A stretch of 64,000 nt of DNA from Marinoscillum sp. 108 (GTDB lineage: Bacteria > Bacteroidota > Bacteroidia > Cytophagales > Cyclobacteriaceae): NCBI RefSeq assembly GCF_902506655.1, contig NZ_LR734808.1, positions 744,001 through 808,000 on the forward strand, written 5' to 3'. The first letter of the stretch is position 1. Every line of letters begins with the position of its first letter. The notes under the pieces are model-generated. The model was not told the DNA's origin, did no database searches, and was given only the letters and a program-made list of their open reading frames with translations. Below, piece after piece: positions 25,471 through 35,655 of this stretch. The position numbers and the translations under genes are program-made.

Positions 25471-26055
25471 ATGAAAATTCAACACACCTTTTTAATGTTG
25501 GTACTGGTAAGCATTGCCGTAGCATGTACCAATCGTACGGTCACGAGAGTGAGCCCAGATCAGCAAATAGACCTGAGTGGTCGATGGAACGATACCGATT
25601 CTAAGCTGGTGGCGGACGAAATGATCAATGACGTACTGAACAGACCCTGGAGAGAAGATTTCAGTCGTGCGAATGGACGTAAGCCTGTGGTGATCGTAGG
25701 CATGATCCAAAACAAAACGTCTGAATACATTGAGCCGGAAACTTTCATCAAAGACGTAGAGCGGGAGTTTATCAATTCGGGAATGGTCAGAATTGTCCAG
25801 AATGCGGTCTTCAGAGAAAAACTGCGTGAAGAGCGTGCCGACCAGGGTGAATTTGCTTCACCGGAAACTCAATCGAAATGGGGCAGAGAACTCGGAGCTG
25901 ACTTTATGATGTTTGGTGTAATCACCGCTGTGACTGACTCCTATAAGAATGAGAAGGTGGTCAATTACAAAGTAAACCTCGAATTGGCCAACCTCGAAAC
26001 CAACGAAAAAGTCTGGATAGGAGACAAGGAGATCAAAAAATTCATCAAAAATTAA
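25471..26055 (+). CDS. lpoB: LpoB-like penicillin-binding-protein activator lipoprotein
   Basis: 194 residues with lipoprotein signal (LVSIAVACTN). The mature domain follows the LpoB pattern: LSGRWNDTDSKLVADEMIND, then KPVVIVGMIQNKTSEYIEP, FINSGMVRIVQNAVFREKLREE and ELGADFMMFGVITAVTD. In gammaproteobacteria LpoB stimulates the synthase PBP1b from the outer membrane. Here the target is not identified. The COG3014-like lipoprotein gene follows 14 bp downstream, an association also known elsewhere. Confidence 0.82.
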   Translation: MKIQHTFLMLVLVSIAVACTNRTVTRVSPDQQIDLSGRWNDTDSKLVADEMINDVLNRPWREDFSRANGRKPVVIVGMIQNKTSEYIEPETFIKDVEREFINSGMVRIVQNAVFREKLREERADQGEFASPETQSKWGRELGADFMMFGVITAVTDSYKNEKVVNYKVNLELANLETNEKVWIGDKEIKKFIKN

Positions 26056-26069
26056 ATCCACAACACCGC

Positions 26070-27506
26070 GTGAACGTCAAATGGATTAAGGCAGCCAGTA
26101 TCATTTTTCTGGCCTGTTCTACCTTCTCATGTGCTACTTATTATCAGATCAATTCTGAGTTCAATCAGAGTTTTGAGCAGGGTAATCTGGAAGCGGCTGA
26201 GCGGGTGCTGAACAGCAACAAGCAGGCGGCTAAGAAAAAGGCCCAATTCCTCTACTTTGCCAATCAGGGTGTAGTGAATAGCATGCTTGGAAACCTGGAA
26301 GAAAGCAATGAATGGCTGGAGAAGGCTTACTTGTTTGGTGAGGATTATCAAAAAAACTACGCCAGCATTGCTGCCTCATTCCTGGTCAACCCCAATACCA
26401 TCGTGTATCCGGGAGAAGATCATGAGCATTTGTTACTGCTGTACTACAAAGCGTTGAATTTTCTGAAAATGAAAGATTATGAGTCGGCACTCGTAGAGTG
26501 CCGACGCTTAGTCAACCGACAGAACGAGCTCAGCGACAAGTATAAATCGGATAATAAATACAAGGAGGATGCCTTTGTGCACAACCTTATGGGCATCATC
26601 TATGAGGCCAGTGGCGAGATCAACAATGCGTTCATTGCCTACCGAAATGCCTACAACATCTATGAAGGCGACTATAAACGATTGTTTGGGTTGGATGCCC
26701 CAAACCAACTTAAGCAGGACTTGCTCCGCGCTGCCCACCTGAATGGTTTTTATACTGAGCTGGATTTTTACGAGCGTAAGTTCAATCTGAAATATAGCCC
26801 GGTCGCATCTCAGGAATTGGTGTTTTTCTGGCACAATGGGCTGGGTCCTGTCAAATCAGAATGGTCTATCAATTTTACCGCTGTAGATGGGGGCGATGGT
26901 TTTGTCACCTTTGTGAATGATGAACACAATTTCAGTTTCCCTTATGCCATTAGCGGTCCAGATCAAAAGTCTCAACTGACCGATCTGCGATTGTTCAGAG
27001 TGGCTTTTCCAAAGTATGAGGAGCGTAAACCTTATTTTCAACGAGCAGTACTGGAAACGAATCAGACACGCTATCCACTGGAGCTGGCCGAGGATGTCAA
27101 TGCCATTGCGTTCAAAACCCTGGAGGAGCGGATGATGCAGGAGCTGGCCAAGGGACTATTGAGGGCTGCCACTAAGAAGGCTGTGGAAATGGCCATTAGG
27201 GGCCCTCAGGGAGATAGTGGGGAGAAGAAGACTGAAGAGGAGCGACGTGAAGAAGCCATCCGAGAGGGCTTGTCGCTGATGGTGGGCATCTTCAATGCCA
27301 GTACTGAAAAGGCTGACACCCGAAACTGGCAAACCATTCCACACGACATTTACTATAGTCGTGTGCCGCTCAATACCGGTGAAAATACGGTGACCCTCAA
27401 AACCATCAGTAGCTCTGGTGCCACGTCCACCCAGGATTTTTCCTTTACTGCAGCCAAGGGAGAAACCCTTTTTCATTCATTTCAATCCCTGGAATACAAA
27501 CGTTAG
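26070..27506 (+). CDS. COG3014-like TPR lipoprotein
   Basis: 478 residues from a GTG start. Lipoprotein signal LACSTFSCATYY, then TPR-like helices (residues 30-235: SEFNQSFEQGNLEAAERVLN, ALNFLKMKDYESALVECRRL). A beta-rich region follows (VFFWHNGLGPVKSEWSI) and a C-terminal beta domain (SRVPLNTGENTVTLKT). The pattern matches the COG3014 group often encoded beside lpoB. It is probably an outer-membrane-anchored periplasmic partner of the upstream LpoB-like protein. Confidence 0.78.
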   Translation: MNVKWIKAASIIFLACSTFSCATYYQINSEFNQSFEQGNLEAAERVLNSNKQAAKKKAQFLYFANQGVVNSMLGNLEESNEWLEKAYLFGEDYQKNYASIAASFLVNPNTIVYPGEDHEHLLLLYYKALNFLKMKDYESALVECRRLVNRQNELSDKYKSDNKYKEDAFVHNLMGIIYEASGEINNAFIAYRNAYNIYEGDYKRLFGLDAPNQLKQDLLRAAHLNGFYTELDFYERKFNLKYSPVASQELVFFWHNGLGPVKSEWSINFTAVDGGDGFVTFVNDEHNFSFPYAISGPDQKSQLTDLRLFRVAFPKYEERKPYFQRAVLETNQTRYPLELAEDVNAIAFKTLEERMMQELAKGLLRAATKKAVEMAIRGPQGDSGEKKTEEERREEAIREGLSLMVGIFNASTEKADTRNWQTIPHDIYYSRVPLNTGENTVTLKTISSSGATSTQDFSFTAAKGETLFHSFQSLEYKR

Positions 27507-27582
27507 TGCTTTTTTACTGTCATTTTTGACCAGGCTTTCATAAACTTGCCAGCTGTTTGAATGTGAAAACTTAAAAAATGAT

Positions 27583-28077
27583 ATGATGAAGAAAGCAGTA
27601 ACAATGATGTTGTTCCTATTGGCAGGTGTAGTTGGTTGGGCTCAGGAAGACACTTTTACAAATGAAGAACTAACTACTTATGCCTCTGTGATGGTATGGG
27701 CAGAAAACGAAAAGGCAGCGCTGAGCAGCGTAGTGAGTGATTCAGTAGCTATTTGGTTGGAGAACACAGACCTCACCAATGCCCAGTACAATGAGTTGAG
27801 CAAAGCAGACAAGAAGGGTGAATTGGAGAGCGTGGAAGCTACAGAGGCTCAGGTGGCAGTCTATACGGCCATTAGAAACAGAATCGATGACAAAGCCGCG
27901 AAATTCAAAGAAAGATATGTGTCACGAATTAAAGATGACATTGGAGCCGGGCTTTACAACAAAGTGAAAACTGCCCTTAAGAAGGATGAAGCAGTGAAGG
28001 CCAGGTATTATGAGATATATGCCCAACTGCAGACCGAATCTTCGGAGCAGGAGGAGAGCTCCGGCGATACAGAATAG
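27583..28077 (+). CDS. Small exported protein of unknown function
   Basis: 164 residues. Signal peptide (AVTMMLFLLAGVVGWA, then QED). The mature part is helical, Lys/Glu/Ala-rich and without cysteines (FTNEELTTYASVMVWAENEK, then KFKERYVSRIKDDIGAGLYN). It ends in a Glu/Ser-rich tail. I do not recognise a family with certainty. A clear terminator follows 8 bases after the stop. Confidence 0.7.
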   Translation: MMKKAVTMMLFLLAGVVGWAQEDTFTNEELTTYASVMVWAENEKAALSSVVSDSVAIWLENTDLTNAQYNELSKADKKGELESVEATEAQVAVYTAIRNRIDDKAAKFKERYVSRIKDDIGAGLYNKVKTALKKDEAVKARYYEIYAQLQTESSEQEESSGDTE

Positions 28078-28084
28078 AGAGGAG

Positions 28085-28113
28085 AAAAAGGACTGAGATT
28101 CAGTCCTTTTTTT
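28085..28113 (+). terminator. Rho-independent terminator
   Basis: A 12-bp perfect stem (28085-28096 with 28100-28111) with a GAT loop ends in a T run. It closes the operon that includes the LpoB-like and COG3014-like genes. Confidence 0.88.
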
Positions 28114-28324
28114 ATTTATATCAGATGATGTTGATGTTTTGCGGGTTTGGTAATAATGCACCCCTTATAGTCAGAAAGACCCCTGAGCGCACAGAAATCT
28201 AAATTATTAAGTTTAACCTTCATGGTGGTGAGATTGAAAGAAGGAGCCCTATTTACCCGAAGGTTTTAATTACGACAAGAATTTTGTTATTTTCAGGCAA
28301 ACGAATCCAAACAGAGACCAGAAT

Positions 28325-28945
28325 ATGTTCACGGAATATGAAATAGAAACCATGGTTGAGCTTCCTGAGGTACTGGAAGCTACCCAGGCCTTAAAGAAAG
28401 ATTTTTGCAAAAATGAAGCGCCTTATCTGGAGATCAGCGACCATGACTTCTTTTCCCTGATCATGATGGCTCCAACGGTGGGTATTGCACTGGCGGATGG
28501 CACGGTGAGTCTTTTCGAGGAGTTAGCGCTGAATAAGAAGGCCCGAAAACTTTCGAAAGGCGGGTATTTCATGAAAAAGGACCCGGTGGTATATGCCATG
28601 AAGTTCTTGTTGAAGAAATATGATATCTGGTCTGATAAGTTCTTCAATGTGCTGAAGGTGGCCATGCACGTATCTTTCGATATGGAGCGGCTGGAAAAGA
28701 AAAAGTTTGATGAGGAAGCAGAGGTAACGTATCCTGAATATAAAAAGGCGGTGCTCAATACCCCATACATTCTGATCCGGTTTATCGCCAGTTTCTTTTT
28801 GGAGAACGATGAAGAAATTATCAGTACCAATCGCCATATCGGGCGCAATGAATATTTGCAAATGCTCAAAATTGGTGAGCAGATGGGATTGAATAAGTTG
28901 CCAGTCTTCCAGATGTTTTGCAAAACCTTTGATCAAAAAGCGTAA
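28325..28945 (+). CDS. Helical cytosolic protein of unknown function, possibly TerB-like
   Basis: 206 residues with no signal peptide or membrane segment. It contains ALADGTVSLFEELALNKKAR, which recalls the DG..s..E metal-binding helix of TerB-like domains, and ends GLNKLPVFQMFCKTFDQK. I do not recognise the family firmly. A 247-bp upstream region after the terminator at 28113 must hold its own promoter. Confidence 0.65.
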   Translation: MFTEYEIETMVELPEVLEATQALKKDFCKNEAPYLEISDHDFFSLIMMAPTVGIALADGTVSLFEELALNKKARKLSKGGYFMKKDPVVYAMKFLLKKYDIWSDKFFNVLKVAMHVSFDMERLEKKKFDEEAEVTYPEYKKAVLNTPYILIRFIASFFLENDEEIISTNRHIGRNEYLQMLKIGEQMGLNKLPVFQMFCKTFDQKA

Positions 28946-28989
28946 TTTCGAAGCATAATCTTTTGTGCATTCGTTCGTTTTGGCTTTTA

Positions 28990-29946
28990 ATGAAGAATTT
29001 TCCACCCTTTATCATGGTTCTGCTCATCTTATCATTCATCTCCTGCAAGGAGGATGAGATAGACGCTGTAGCCGAGGAAGAAGCCCGGATTCAGGCGCAT
29101 TTTGATTCACTGGACGTGGATGTGAGCATAAGCGAATCCGGCTTATATGCGTACCCTATCAGAGCAGGAGGGATCCCATCAGCGGGTTTTGTGCTGTCTA
29201 TTTCCTACAAAATATGGGTCCTGGGTGCGGATTCTACCACTACCAGCATTCGGAGTTTGGATACAGTAGTGGTGAAGAAGAATGCCAATGCCATTTACCC
29301 AATCGGGATCGATGAAGCCCTGAGTTATATGAAAGAAGGGGAGAAGTGGGGTTTTGTGCTGCCTTCTTATTTGGCTTATGGTGACCATGCCTTTCCCAAT
29401 GTATTGATCCCTGCTGGAGCCACCATGGCGGTGGAACTTGAAGTGCTGGAGGTCCGATCAGAAAATGACATTCTGGATGCTGAAGTCTCAGCCATCGCGG
29501 ATTATGTCACAGACAATAACCTGAGAGATACGGTGACCTATCCACTTAATCAACCTGAGATGCTTGCCAATGGAATGGTCTACAAGCGGCTGAAGGCCGG
29601 TACCGGAGCGACTCCCCAGAGCGGGCAGTTTATTTCGGTCACTTATGAAGGGCGTTTTTTGGATGGAACTGTCTTCGACCGGGCGCCCAACGCCAACGTA
29701 TTTGAGTTTTACTTGGGCGCTGGTTCGGTGATTCCAGGTTTTGAGACTGGCGTGCAGCGCATGCAGCTTCAGGAGCGAGCGCTGATTGTAATCCCTTCTT
29801 ACCTTGCCTATCGAGAAAGTGCCGTGGTGATCCCGCACAACATCACTTCAGAGGTGGCTGATCTTGAAATAATACCATCCTATGCGTCAAAAGTACCGCC
29901 CTATACACCTTTGGTCTTCGAAATTGAGGTGATTGGTATCAATTGA
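28990..29946 (+). CDS. FKBP-type peptidyl-prolyl isomerase lipoprotein, two domains
   Basis: 318 residues from ATG 28990; an ATG at 28963 would place nine residues before the signal peptide. Lipoprotein signal MVLLILSFISCKED. The N-terminal FKBP-like domain (residues 40-160) has lost parts of the consensus. The C-terminal one (200-318) is canonical: VTYEGRFLDGTVFDRAPN, VIPGFETGVQRMQLQERALI, PSYLAY. It is related to the tandem FKBP lipoprotein at 15016 but is not an operon neighbour. It probably acts in envelope protein folding. Confidence 0.87.
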   Translation: MKNFPPFIMVLLILSFISCKEDEIDAVAEEEARIQAHFDSLDVDVSISESGLYAYPIRAGGIPSAGFVLSISYKIWVLGADSTTTSIRSLDTVVVKKNANAIYPIGIDEALSYMKEGEKWGFVLPSYLAYGDHAFPNVLIPAGATMAVELEVLEVRSENDILDAEVSAIADYVTDNNLRDTVTYPLNQPEMLANGMVYKRLKAGTGATPQSGQFISVTYEGRFLDGTVFDRAPNANVFEFYLGAGSVIPGFETGVQRMQLQERALIVIPSYLAYRESAVVIPHNITSEVADLEIIPSYASKVPPYTPLVFEIEVIGIN

Positions 29947-29986
29947 TTCATATTATCCCTAATTTTAGAATTCAAACAGGATCGTA

Positions 29987-31072
29987 TTGCGTAGGCTCTT
30001 CATATTTGTATGCACATTTCTCATGGCTTATCAGTGGTCTGCTGCGCAGGCACAGGATATCTATCAGAAATATGATATCTACAGGTCTCCCTTTCGTGTA
30101 CTGGCCAACAAAATAGGGTGGACGGTCTCCACAGGATACGCGGCCACCAATTACAAACATGATCTGGCCGGGTTTTACTTTTATCAGGATGGTGAAAATC
30201 AGCTGATTCTCAGCAAACAGAATGAGTTGGGACCAGTGTTTTCTGGTTATCAGCACTGGATGAGCAATCCCACAGCCGGAGAAGAAGTGAATCTGGATGA
30301 TGTCTTTGATGTGCCATATGATTATCTGGAAAACCCGGTCAACAATCCAGACCTAAGGAACAGACAGTTCATCGGGGATGCCGATACCCTGGGACTGAGC
30401 TTCTCATCCATTGCTTCTACGGTTCCCGTCATGGCGTCAGCACACTACGATTTTCAGAAATTTCGAATCGGGTTGGGCTTTCAGTATGAGAGACACTACA
30501 TGACTCCCCTCAAACCATCCGTGTATCAGGAAGTAATTCGCCCTTACGAGCCAGATTTTAAACAAACCCATTACATAAAGTATTTTGGAATGATGGGCTA
30601 TGAATTTTATGAGTTTTGGGATTACACCTTTGTGCTGGAGGTGCAACTGGGCCGGGCTAAACCGGGGAAAGAGATAAATACCAACGCCATTGGGATTGGT
30701 CAGAATTTTTATACCAACATAGGGGTAAACATTGAGCATAACCTTTCTGAGTATTTCAGGGTGGTGATACGCCCCAGCTATGACATCAAGAGTTATGTCA
30801 TCAATCTGCCCGATGCATCCAGCATCCGCCATACCAATTCTGCCTTCATGGTCCAGGTGGGAATCAGCATCAATATCCCGGAAATACCAAGGTCTCCCAT
30901 GGCCAGTGATCATGTACAATTGAAGCATGTAATCACTGATCCTGCCAGCGGAAGACTCATGGAAGTGAGGGGTCAACCCATGTGGAAAAAGCAGAATCCA
31001 AAAGTGGGCGAAAACCACCGCAGACTATGGCGTTACAAGTTGAAGAACAGGAGAAAAATAGACCCCTATTAA
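29987..31072 (+). CDS. Outer-membrane barrel protein of unknown function
   Basis: 361 residues from an apparent TTG start (29987); no ATG or GTG gives a complete signal peptide (RLFIFVCTFLMAYQWSAAQA, then QD). The body alternates Tyr/Phe-rich strands (FQKFRIGLGFQYERHYM, FYTNIGVNIEHNLSEYFRVV), suggesting a beta-barrel. The C-terminal 70 residues are polar and basic (WRYKLKNRRKIDPY) rather than ending in an aromatic strand. I do not recognise the family. It follows the FKBP lipoprotein by 40 bp. Confidence 0.7.
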   Translation: MRRLFIFVCTFLMAYQWSAAQAQDIYQKYDIYRSPFRVLANKIGWTVSTGYAATNYKHDLAGFYFYQDGENQLILSKQNELGPVFSGYQHWMSNPTAGEEVNLDDVFDVPYDYLENPVNNPDLRNRQFIGDADTLGLSFSSIASTVPVMASAHYDFQKFRIGLGFQYERHYMTPLKPSVYQEVIRPYEPDFKQTHYIKYFGMMGYEFYEFWDYTFVLEVQLGRAKPGKEINTNAIGIGQNFYTNIGVNIEHNLSEYFRVVIRPSYDIKSYVINLPDASSIRHTNSAFMVQVGISINIPEIPRSPMASDHVQLKHVITDPASGRLMEVRGQPMWKKQNPKVGENHRRLWRYKLKNRRKIDPY

Positions 31073-31141
31073 AGCAGTTCAGACCGAAAAAAATTGCTTA
31101 AATTGCGACTTGTTTTTAAGGTAAACTTTTAAAGCTTTTTC

Positions 31142-33694
31142 ATGTCAGACGATAGTGAAAACCTACCTGAAGGAGAGTCAGGAACCTACCCGGGGCAGAA
31201 CATTATCCCAATCAACATAGAAGATGAAATGAGAGGCGCCTACATTGATTATTCAATGTCGGTAATCATCTCACGTGCCTTGCCCGATGTAAGAGATGGT
31301 CTTAAGCCGGTTCACAGGCGTATTCTCTATGGAATGCTGGAGTTGGGAGTAAACTATAACAAGCCCTATAAGAAATCAGCCAGGATCGTAGGAGAGGTAC
31401 TGGGTAAGTACCACCCACACGGCGATACAGCGGTATATGATACCATGGTGCGTATGGCGCAGCCCTGGTCTCTCAGGTATCAGTTGGTCGATGGTCAGGG
31501 TAACTTTGGATCGGTAGACGGTGACTCACCGGCAGCGATGCGATATACTGAGGCCAGACTGAAGCGTATTGCAGAAGAAATGCTGGCGGATATCAATAAG
31601 AATACTGTTGATTTCTCACCCAACTTTGACGATAGCCTGAAGGAGCCCTCGGTACTTCCCGCCAAGCTGCCCAACCTGCTGCTCAATGGAGCCAGTGGGA
31701 TCGCGGTAGGGATGGCCACCAACATGGCCCCTCATAACCTGTCGGAAGTGGTGGATGGCGCTGTTGCCTACATTGACAACAATGACATTACCATCGAAGA
31801 ACTCACTCAGCATATCAAAGCACCGGATTTCCCGACAGGTGGTATCATCTACGGGTATCAGGGTGTGCGCACGGCCTTCGAAACTGGCCGCGGTAGAGTG
31901 GTCATGAGGGCCAAGGCGGAAGTAGAAACCATGAAGTCAGGGCGAGAGCAAATCGTAGTGACTGAGATCCCCTATATGGTCAACAAGGCATCGATGATCG
32001 AGAAGACTGCCATGCTGATCAATGAAAAGAAAATTGATGGCATCTCTGATATCCGAGACGAGTCGGACAGAGATGGTATGAGGATTGTTTACGAACTGAA
32101 AAAGGATACCATTCCGAACATCGTTCTGAACAATCTCTATAAACAAACACAGCTTCAGTCTTCCTTTAGTGTAAATAACGTAGCACTTGTAGGAGGTAGA
32201 CCTAAGACATTAAATGTCAAGGACTTATTGAAGTACTATGTGGAGCACCGACATGAGGTGGTCATCCGCAGAACCCAGTACGAGCTGGAGGAAGCCGAGA
32301 AGCGGGCACACATTCTGGAAGGTTATCTGATCGCTCTGGATAACCTGGATGAAGTCATCAAATTGATCAGAAGCTCACGTGATCCGGAAATTGCAAAACT
32401 GGGACTGATGGAAAACTTCAAACTCAGCGAGATTCAGGCACGAGCCATTCTCGACATGAGGTTGCAGCGACTGACCGGTCTTGAGCGTGAGAAGATCATC
32501 AAGGAATACGAAGAAGTGAAGGCTTTGATCGAAGAGTTGAAGGCTATTCTTGCCGATGAAGGTAAGCGAATGGAAATCATCAAGACAGAGCTGTTGGAAG
32601 TGAAAGACCGCTATGGTGATGAGCGCCGCACGTACATAGAGCATGCTGCGGATGAGTTTACCGCTGAGGATATGATTCCTGATGATGAGATGGTCTTGAC
32701 CATTTCTCGTGAGGGCTACATCAAGCGTACTCCGCTGATCGAATACCGTACGCAAAACAGAGGTGGTGTAGGCTCAAAAGCGGCCACTTTCAAAAGTGAC
32801 GACTTTACGGAGCACCTCTTTGTGGCGACTAACCACAACTACCTGCTCATCTTCACAGAATTTGGTAAAGTGTACTGGCACAAAGTGTGGGCCATTCCTG
32901 AAGGCAGCAAAACTGCTAAGGGACGGGCTATCCAGAACCTGATCAATATAGATCCCGCGGATAAAGTTCGTGCAGTGATCAATGTATTGAACCTGGATGA
33001 TCCAGATTACATCAACAACAACTTCCTGATCATGTGTACCGAAAACGGTACCATCAAGAAGACCACCCTGGAAGCTTACAGTCGTCCGAGACAAAACGGA
33101 ATCAATGCGATTACCATCAATGAAGGCGATAAATTGCTGAATGTGCGTCTGACCAACGGGGACAATCACATCGTGATTGCTTCGAACACTGGTCGTGCGA
33201 TCAACTTCCACGAATCGGATGTAAGGCCAATGGGAAGAATGGCAGCCGGGGTGCGCGGTATCAAAATGAAAGAGGGTGAATTTGTGGTTGGCATGGTCTG
33301 TGTTGACCATAAGGAGCCGGCAGACCTCCTGGTAGTATCAGAAAACGGATATGGCAAGCGCTCCGATCTTTCTGACTACCGCATCACCAAACGAGGTGGT
33401 AAAGGTGTGAAAACCATGAATATCACTGAGAAAACAGGTGCTTTGGTCGCTATTAAAGATGTGGAAGAAACGGATCACTTGATGATTATCAACCGTTCGG
33501 GCATCGCTATACGTACCGAAGTATCCAGCCTCAGGGTAATGGGTCGAGCCACTCAGGGAGTGAGACTGATCAGGCTAAATGATGATGATTCCATCTCAGC
33601 GGTAGAAAAAATTTCCAATATTGAGGGAGATGATGAGCCGGAGGGAGGAGAAGAAGGAGCGACTCAGAGCCCTAATGAAGAGAATGTAGACTAA
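31142..33694 (+). CDS. gyrA: DNA gyrase subunit A
   Basis: 850 residues. The N-terminal signature [20 protein letters not shown] is followed by the catalytic Tyr135 ([10 protein letters not shown]). The quinolone-determining segment [10 protein letters not shown] has Thr96 where E. coli has Ser83 and Asp100 for Asp87, both drug-sensitive-type residues. The C-terminal pinwheel domain contains a GyrA-box-like KRGGKG near residue 750, which separates it from ParC. It ends in an acidic tail ([10 protein letters not shown]). It is the cutting and wrapping subunit of gyrase. Confidence 0.96.
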   Translation: MSDDSENLPEGESGTYPGQNIIPINIEDEMRGAYIDYSMSVIISRALPDVRDGLKPVHRRILYGMLELGVNYNKPYKKSARIVGEVLGKYHPHGDTAVYDTMVRMAQPWSLRYQLVDGQGNFGSVDGDSPAAMRYTEARLKRIAEEMLADINKNTVDFSPNFDDSLKEPSVLPAKLPNLLLNGASGIAVGMATNMAPHNLSEVVDGAVAYIDNNDITIEELTQHIKAPDFPTGGIIYGYQGVRTAFETGRGRVVMRAKAEVETMKSGREQIVVTEIPYMVNKASMIEKTAMLINEKKIDGISDIRDESDRDGMRIVYELKKDTIPNIVLNNLYKQTQLQSSFSVNNVALVGGRPKTLNVKDLLKYYVEHRHEVVIRRTQYELEEAEKRAHILEGYLIALDNLDEVIKLIRSSRDPEIAKLGLMENFKLSEIQARAILDMRLQRLTGLEREKIIKEYEEVKALIEELKAILADEGKRMEIIKTELLEVKDRYGDERRTYIEHAADEFTAEDMIPDDEMVLTISREGYIKRTPLIEYRTQNRGGVGSKAATFKSDDFTEHLFVATNHNYLLIFTEFGKVYWHKVWAIPEGSKTAKGRAIQNLINIDPADKVRAVINVLNLDDPDYINNNFLIMCTENGTIKKTTLEAYSRPRQNGINAITINEGDKLLNVRLTNGDNHIVIASNTGRAINFHESDVRPMGRMAAGVRGIKMKEGEFVVGMVCVDHKEPADLLVVSENGYGKRSDLSDYRITKRGGKGVKTMNITEKTGALVAIKDVEETDHLMIINRSGIAIRTEVSSLRVMGRATQGVRLIRLNDDDSISAVEKISNIEGDDEPEGGEEGATQSPNEENVD

Positions 33695-33725
33695 ACTTTA
33701 ATAGATAACCTTAATAAAATTGACA

Positions 33726-34895
33726 ATGAAACGTACTTACATAATCATGATGGCATTGGTTGTAAGCCTTGCAGGTTATGCCCAAAAGAAGCCTAAGATC
33801 ACCAAGGCCAATCAGGCCCGGGAAAATGGAGACCTGGCTGAGGCCAAAGCAATCATCGATGCTGCCATCGAATACGAAAAAGTAAAGGATGACGGGAAAA
33901 CCTGGTATTACCGCGGACTCATTTACGCTACCATCGATACCACGTCCAATGAGCAATATGCGAGCCTTTCAGACAATGCGCTGGAGGAAGCTGTAGCAGC
34001 ATTCAATAAAGCGGATGAAATAGACCCTGAAGGCAAGGGTTATTATGTGACTGGCATGATGGGTATTCCAGTTTTGAAAGAGCAGCAGATCAGCAACTAC
34101 TACTCCTATTACTACAATAAGGCGGTAATGGCCTTTCAGGATAGCGAATATCAGACGGCTGTGGACGCTTTTGAGAAGTCGTACTACATTGTTCCGGATG
34201 ATACCAATGCCTACATCAACGCAGCTTATGCGGCTCACAATGGCCAGCTGTACGATGCAGCTACCAAAAACTATCGCTTAGCGATCGATAATGGCGCGAC
34301 CAGCAAGGATTTGTATTACAACTATGTGAGCATCCTTACTTCGGCTTTGGACGATAAGGAAGCAGCCTTGGCGGTGGTAGATGAAGCCCTTGGGAAATAT
34401 CCTTCTGATGGCACTTTACAAAAGAACCGAATCAATCTACTCATCAACATGGGTAAAATAGATGAGGCCAGAGGTAACCTGGAGCAGGCCATTGAAAGTG
34501 AACCTGACAATGCCAATCTATACTTTACCCTGGCGGTGATCAATGATGAGTTGAAGGAACAAGAGCGTGCCATCAAAGCATACCTGAAAGCCATTGAGAT
34601 CGATCCGAATCACTTTGAAGCTAACTTCAACTATGGGGTAATCCTGATTAACCAGGCGAACGAGACCATCAAAGAAAGCAATAGCCTGGGTATGTCCAAG
34701 GCAGATCAGAAAAAGGCCAGGGAATTGGAGCCAGTCATCAATCAAAAATTGAAAGATGCTCTCCCACAATGGGAAAAAGTGCATGAGATCAATTCTTCAG
34801 ACCGAACAGCAATGGAAACCCTCGCTTACATCTACACACAGCTGAAGATGAAAGAAAAGGCCAATGCGATGAATAAAAAACTCGATTCGCTGTAA
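33726..34895 (+). CDS. Exported tetratricopeptide-repeat protein
   Basis: 389 residues from ATG 33726 (TTG at 33720 is in frame). Signal peptide MKRTYIIMMALVVSLAGYA, then QK. At least six TPR-like units follow (KANQARENGDLAEAKAII, AYAAHNGQLYDAATKNYRLA, FTLAVINDELKEQERAIKAY). It is a periplasmic or outer-membrane interaction scaffold of unknown partner. The gene lies 31 bp after gyrA and may be co-transcribed with it; a strong terminator follows. Confidence 0.87.
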   Translation: MKRTYIIMMALVVSLAGYAQKKPKITKANQARENGDLAEAKAIIDAAIEYEKVKDDGKTWYYRGLIYATIDTTSNEQYASLSDNALEEAVAAFNKADEIDPEGKGYYVTGMMGIPVLKEQQISNYYSYYYNKAVMAFQDSEYQTAVDAFEKSYYIVPDDTNAYINAAYAAHNGQLYDAATKNYRLAIDNGATSKDLYYNYVSILTSALDDKEAALAVVDEALGKYPSDGTLQKNRINLLINMGKIDEARGNLEQAIESEPDNANLYFTLAVINDELKEQERAIKAYLKAIEIDPNHFEANFNYGVILINQANETIKESNSLGMSKADQKKARELEPVINQKLKDALPQWEKVHEINSSDRTAMETLAYIYTQLKMKEKANAMNKKLDSL

Positions 34896-34914
34896 ATTTC
34901 ACAACGAAATCACG

Positions 34915-34953
34915 AAAAAGCCGTCAAAAAAATACTTTTGACGGCTTTTTTTT
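34915..34953 (+). terminator. Rho-independent terminator after the TPR gene
   Basis: A 15-bp perfect stem (34915-34929 with 34936-34950) with loop AAATAC ends in a T run. Confidence 0.92.
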
Positions 34954-35121
34954 ATACATTTAATCTCCACCGTTATTAAGGTTGTTAAGTCAAACCTTAT
35001 TTTTTATAAACCACCGCCAATATTTTCTGTTCATCAGGGAATTATTCCTGTTGGCGTAAATCTGTTGTTTTACGAATGTATAGTTGTTGAACTTTATGAA
35101 CCTACTGCAAAACCCCTAAAA

Positions 35122-35529
35122 ATGAGCACCATCAAAATTTCAGCCCGCGGCATTGACGAGATCAATTCGGTTTATAAAAAAATCAAGAAAGAGTACAAGG
35201 CAGTGGATACCATCAGACTCAATCAGGATACAATGGATTATGAATTGATTCTGGCCAAAAACGAGTTGGATGGCTACCTCAAGTCCATTTGCGATAAGGT
35301 GATTGATAATGATGAACTGCTGGAGGAAGAGAGCGTGTTCAAAGATTTTGGATGGAAAAAATTCAGTGCCGCCCTGGCCGTAGAGCGCGTGTCCATTCCG
35401 CTGAGAAGTTTGAAGACCATCTGGAATGACCTGAGTGATGAAAAGAAGCGTGCTTGCTTTGATTATCTCTGTGAAGAGAAAGAACTGACCCCAGTAGAGG
35501 GAGAAGGCGACGAAGTATTGGCCTCCTGA
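35122..35529 (+). CDS. Small cytosolic protein of unknown function
   Basis: 135 residues from ATG 35122; an ATG at 35065 adds 19 residues lacking any recognisable role. It begins MSTIKISARGIDEINSVYKK. The body is mixed alpha/beta and charged, ending in an acidic tail (PVEGEGDEVLAS). There is no signal peptide or membrane helix. I do not recognise a family. It stands alone between two terminators. Confidence 0.65.
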   Translation: MSTIKISARGIDEINSVYKKIKKEYKAVDTIRLNQDTMDYELILAKNELDGYLKSICDKVIDNDELLEEESVFKDFGWKKFSAALAVERVSIPLRSLKTIWNDLSDEKKRACFDYLCEEKELTPVEGEGDEVLAS

Positions 35530-35554
35530 GATTCATTCCCAGCAAAATATGAAG

Positions 35555-35580
35555 AGCCCGAATGTTCGGGCTTTGTTTGT
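35555..35580 (+). terminator. Probable rho-independent terminator
   Basis: AGCCCGA (35555-35561), loop ATGT, TCGGGCT (35566-35572) is followed by TTGTTTGTTT, a broken T tract. It ends the preceding small gene. Confidence 0.7.
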
Positions 35581-35655
35581 TTCAGGCCTATGAAAACATT
35601 TTTAACGAATCAATGTGGAGAATGAACTGATTAAGTTGATTACAACTGTATGAAA

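Noticed and set aside
31427-31442. Thr at the quinolone-resistance position of GyrA as a resistance mutation
   Set aside because: Thr at this place is a natural, drug-sensitive state in many bacteria, and the nearby Asp is retained.
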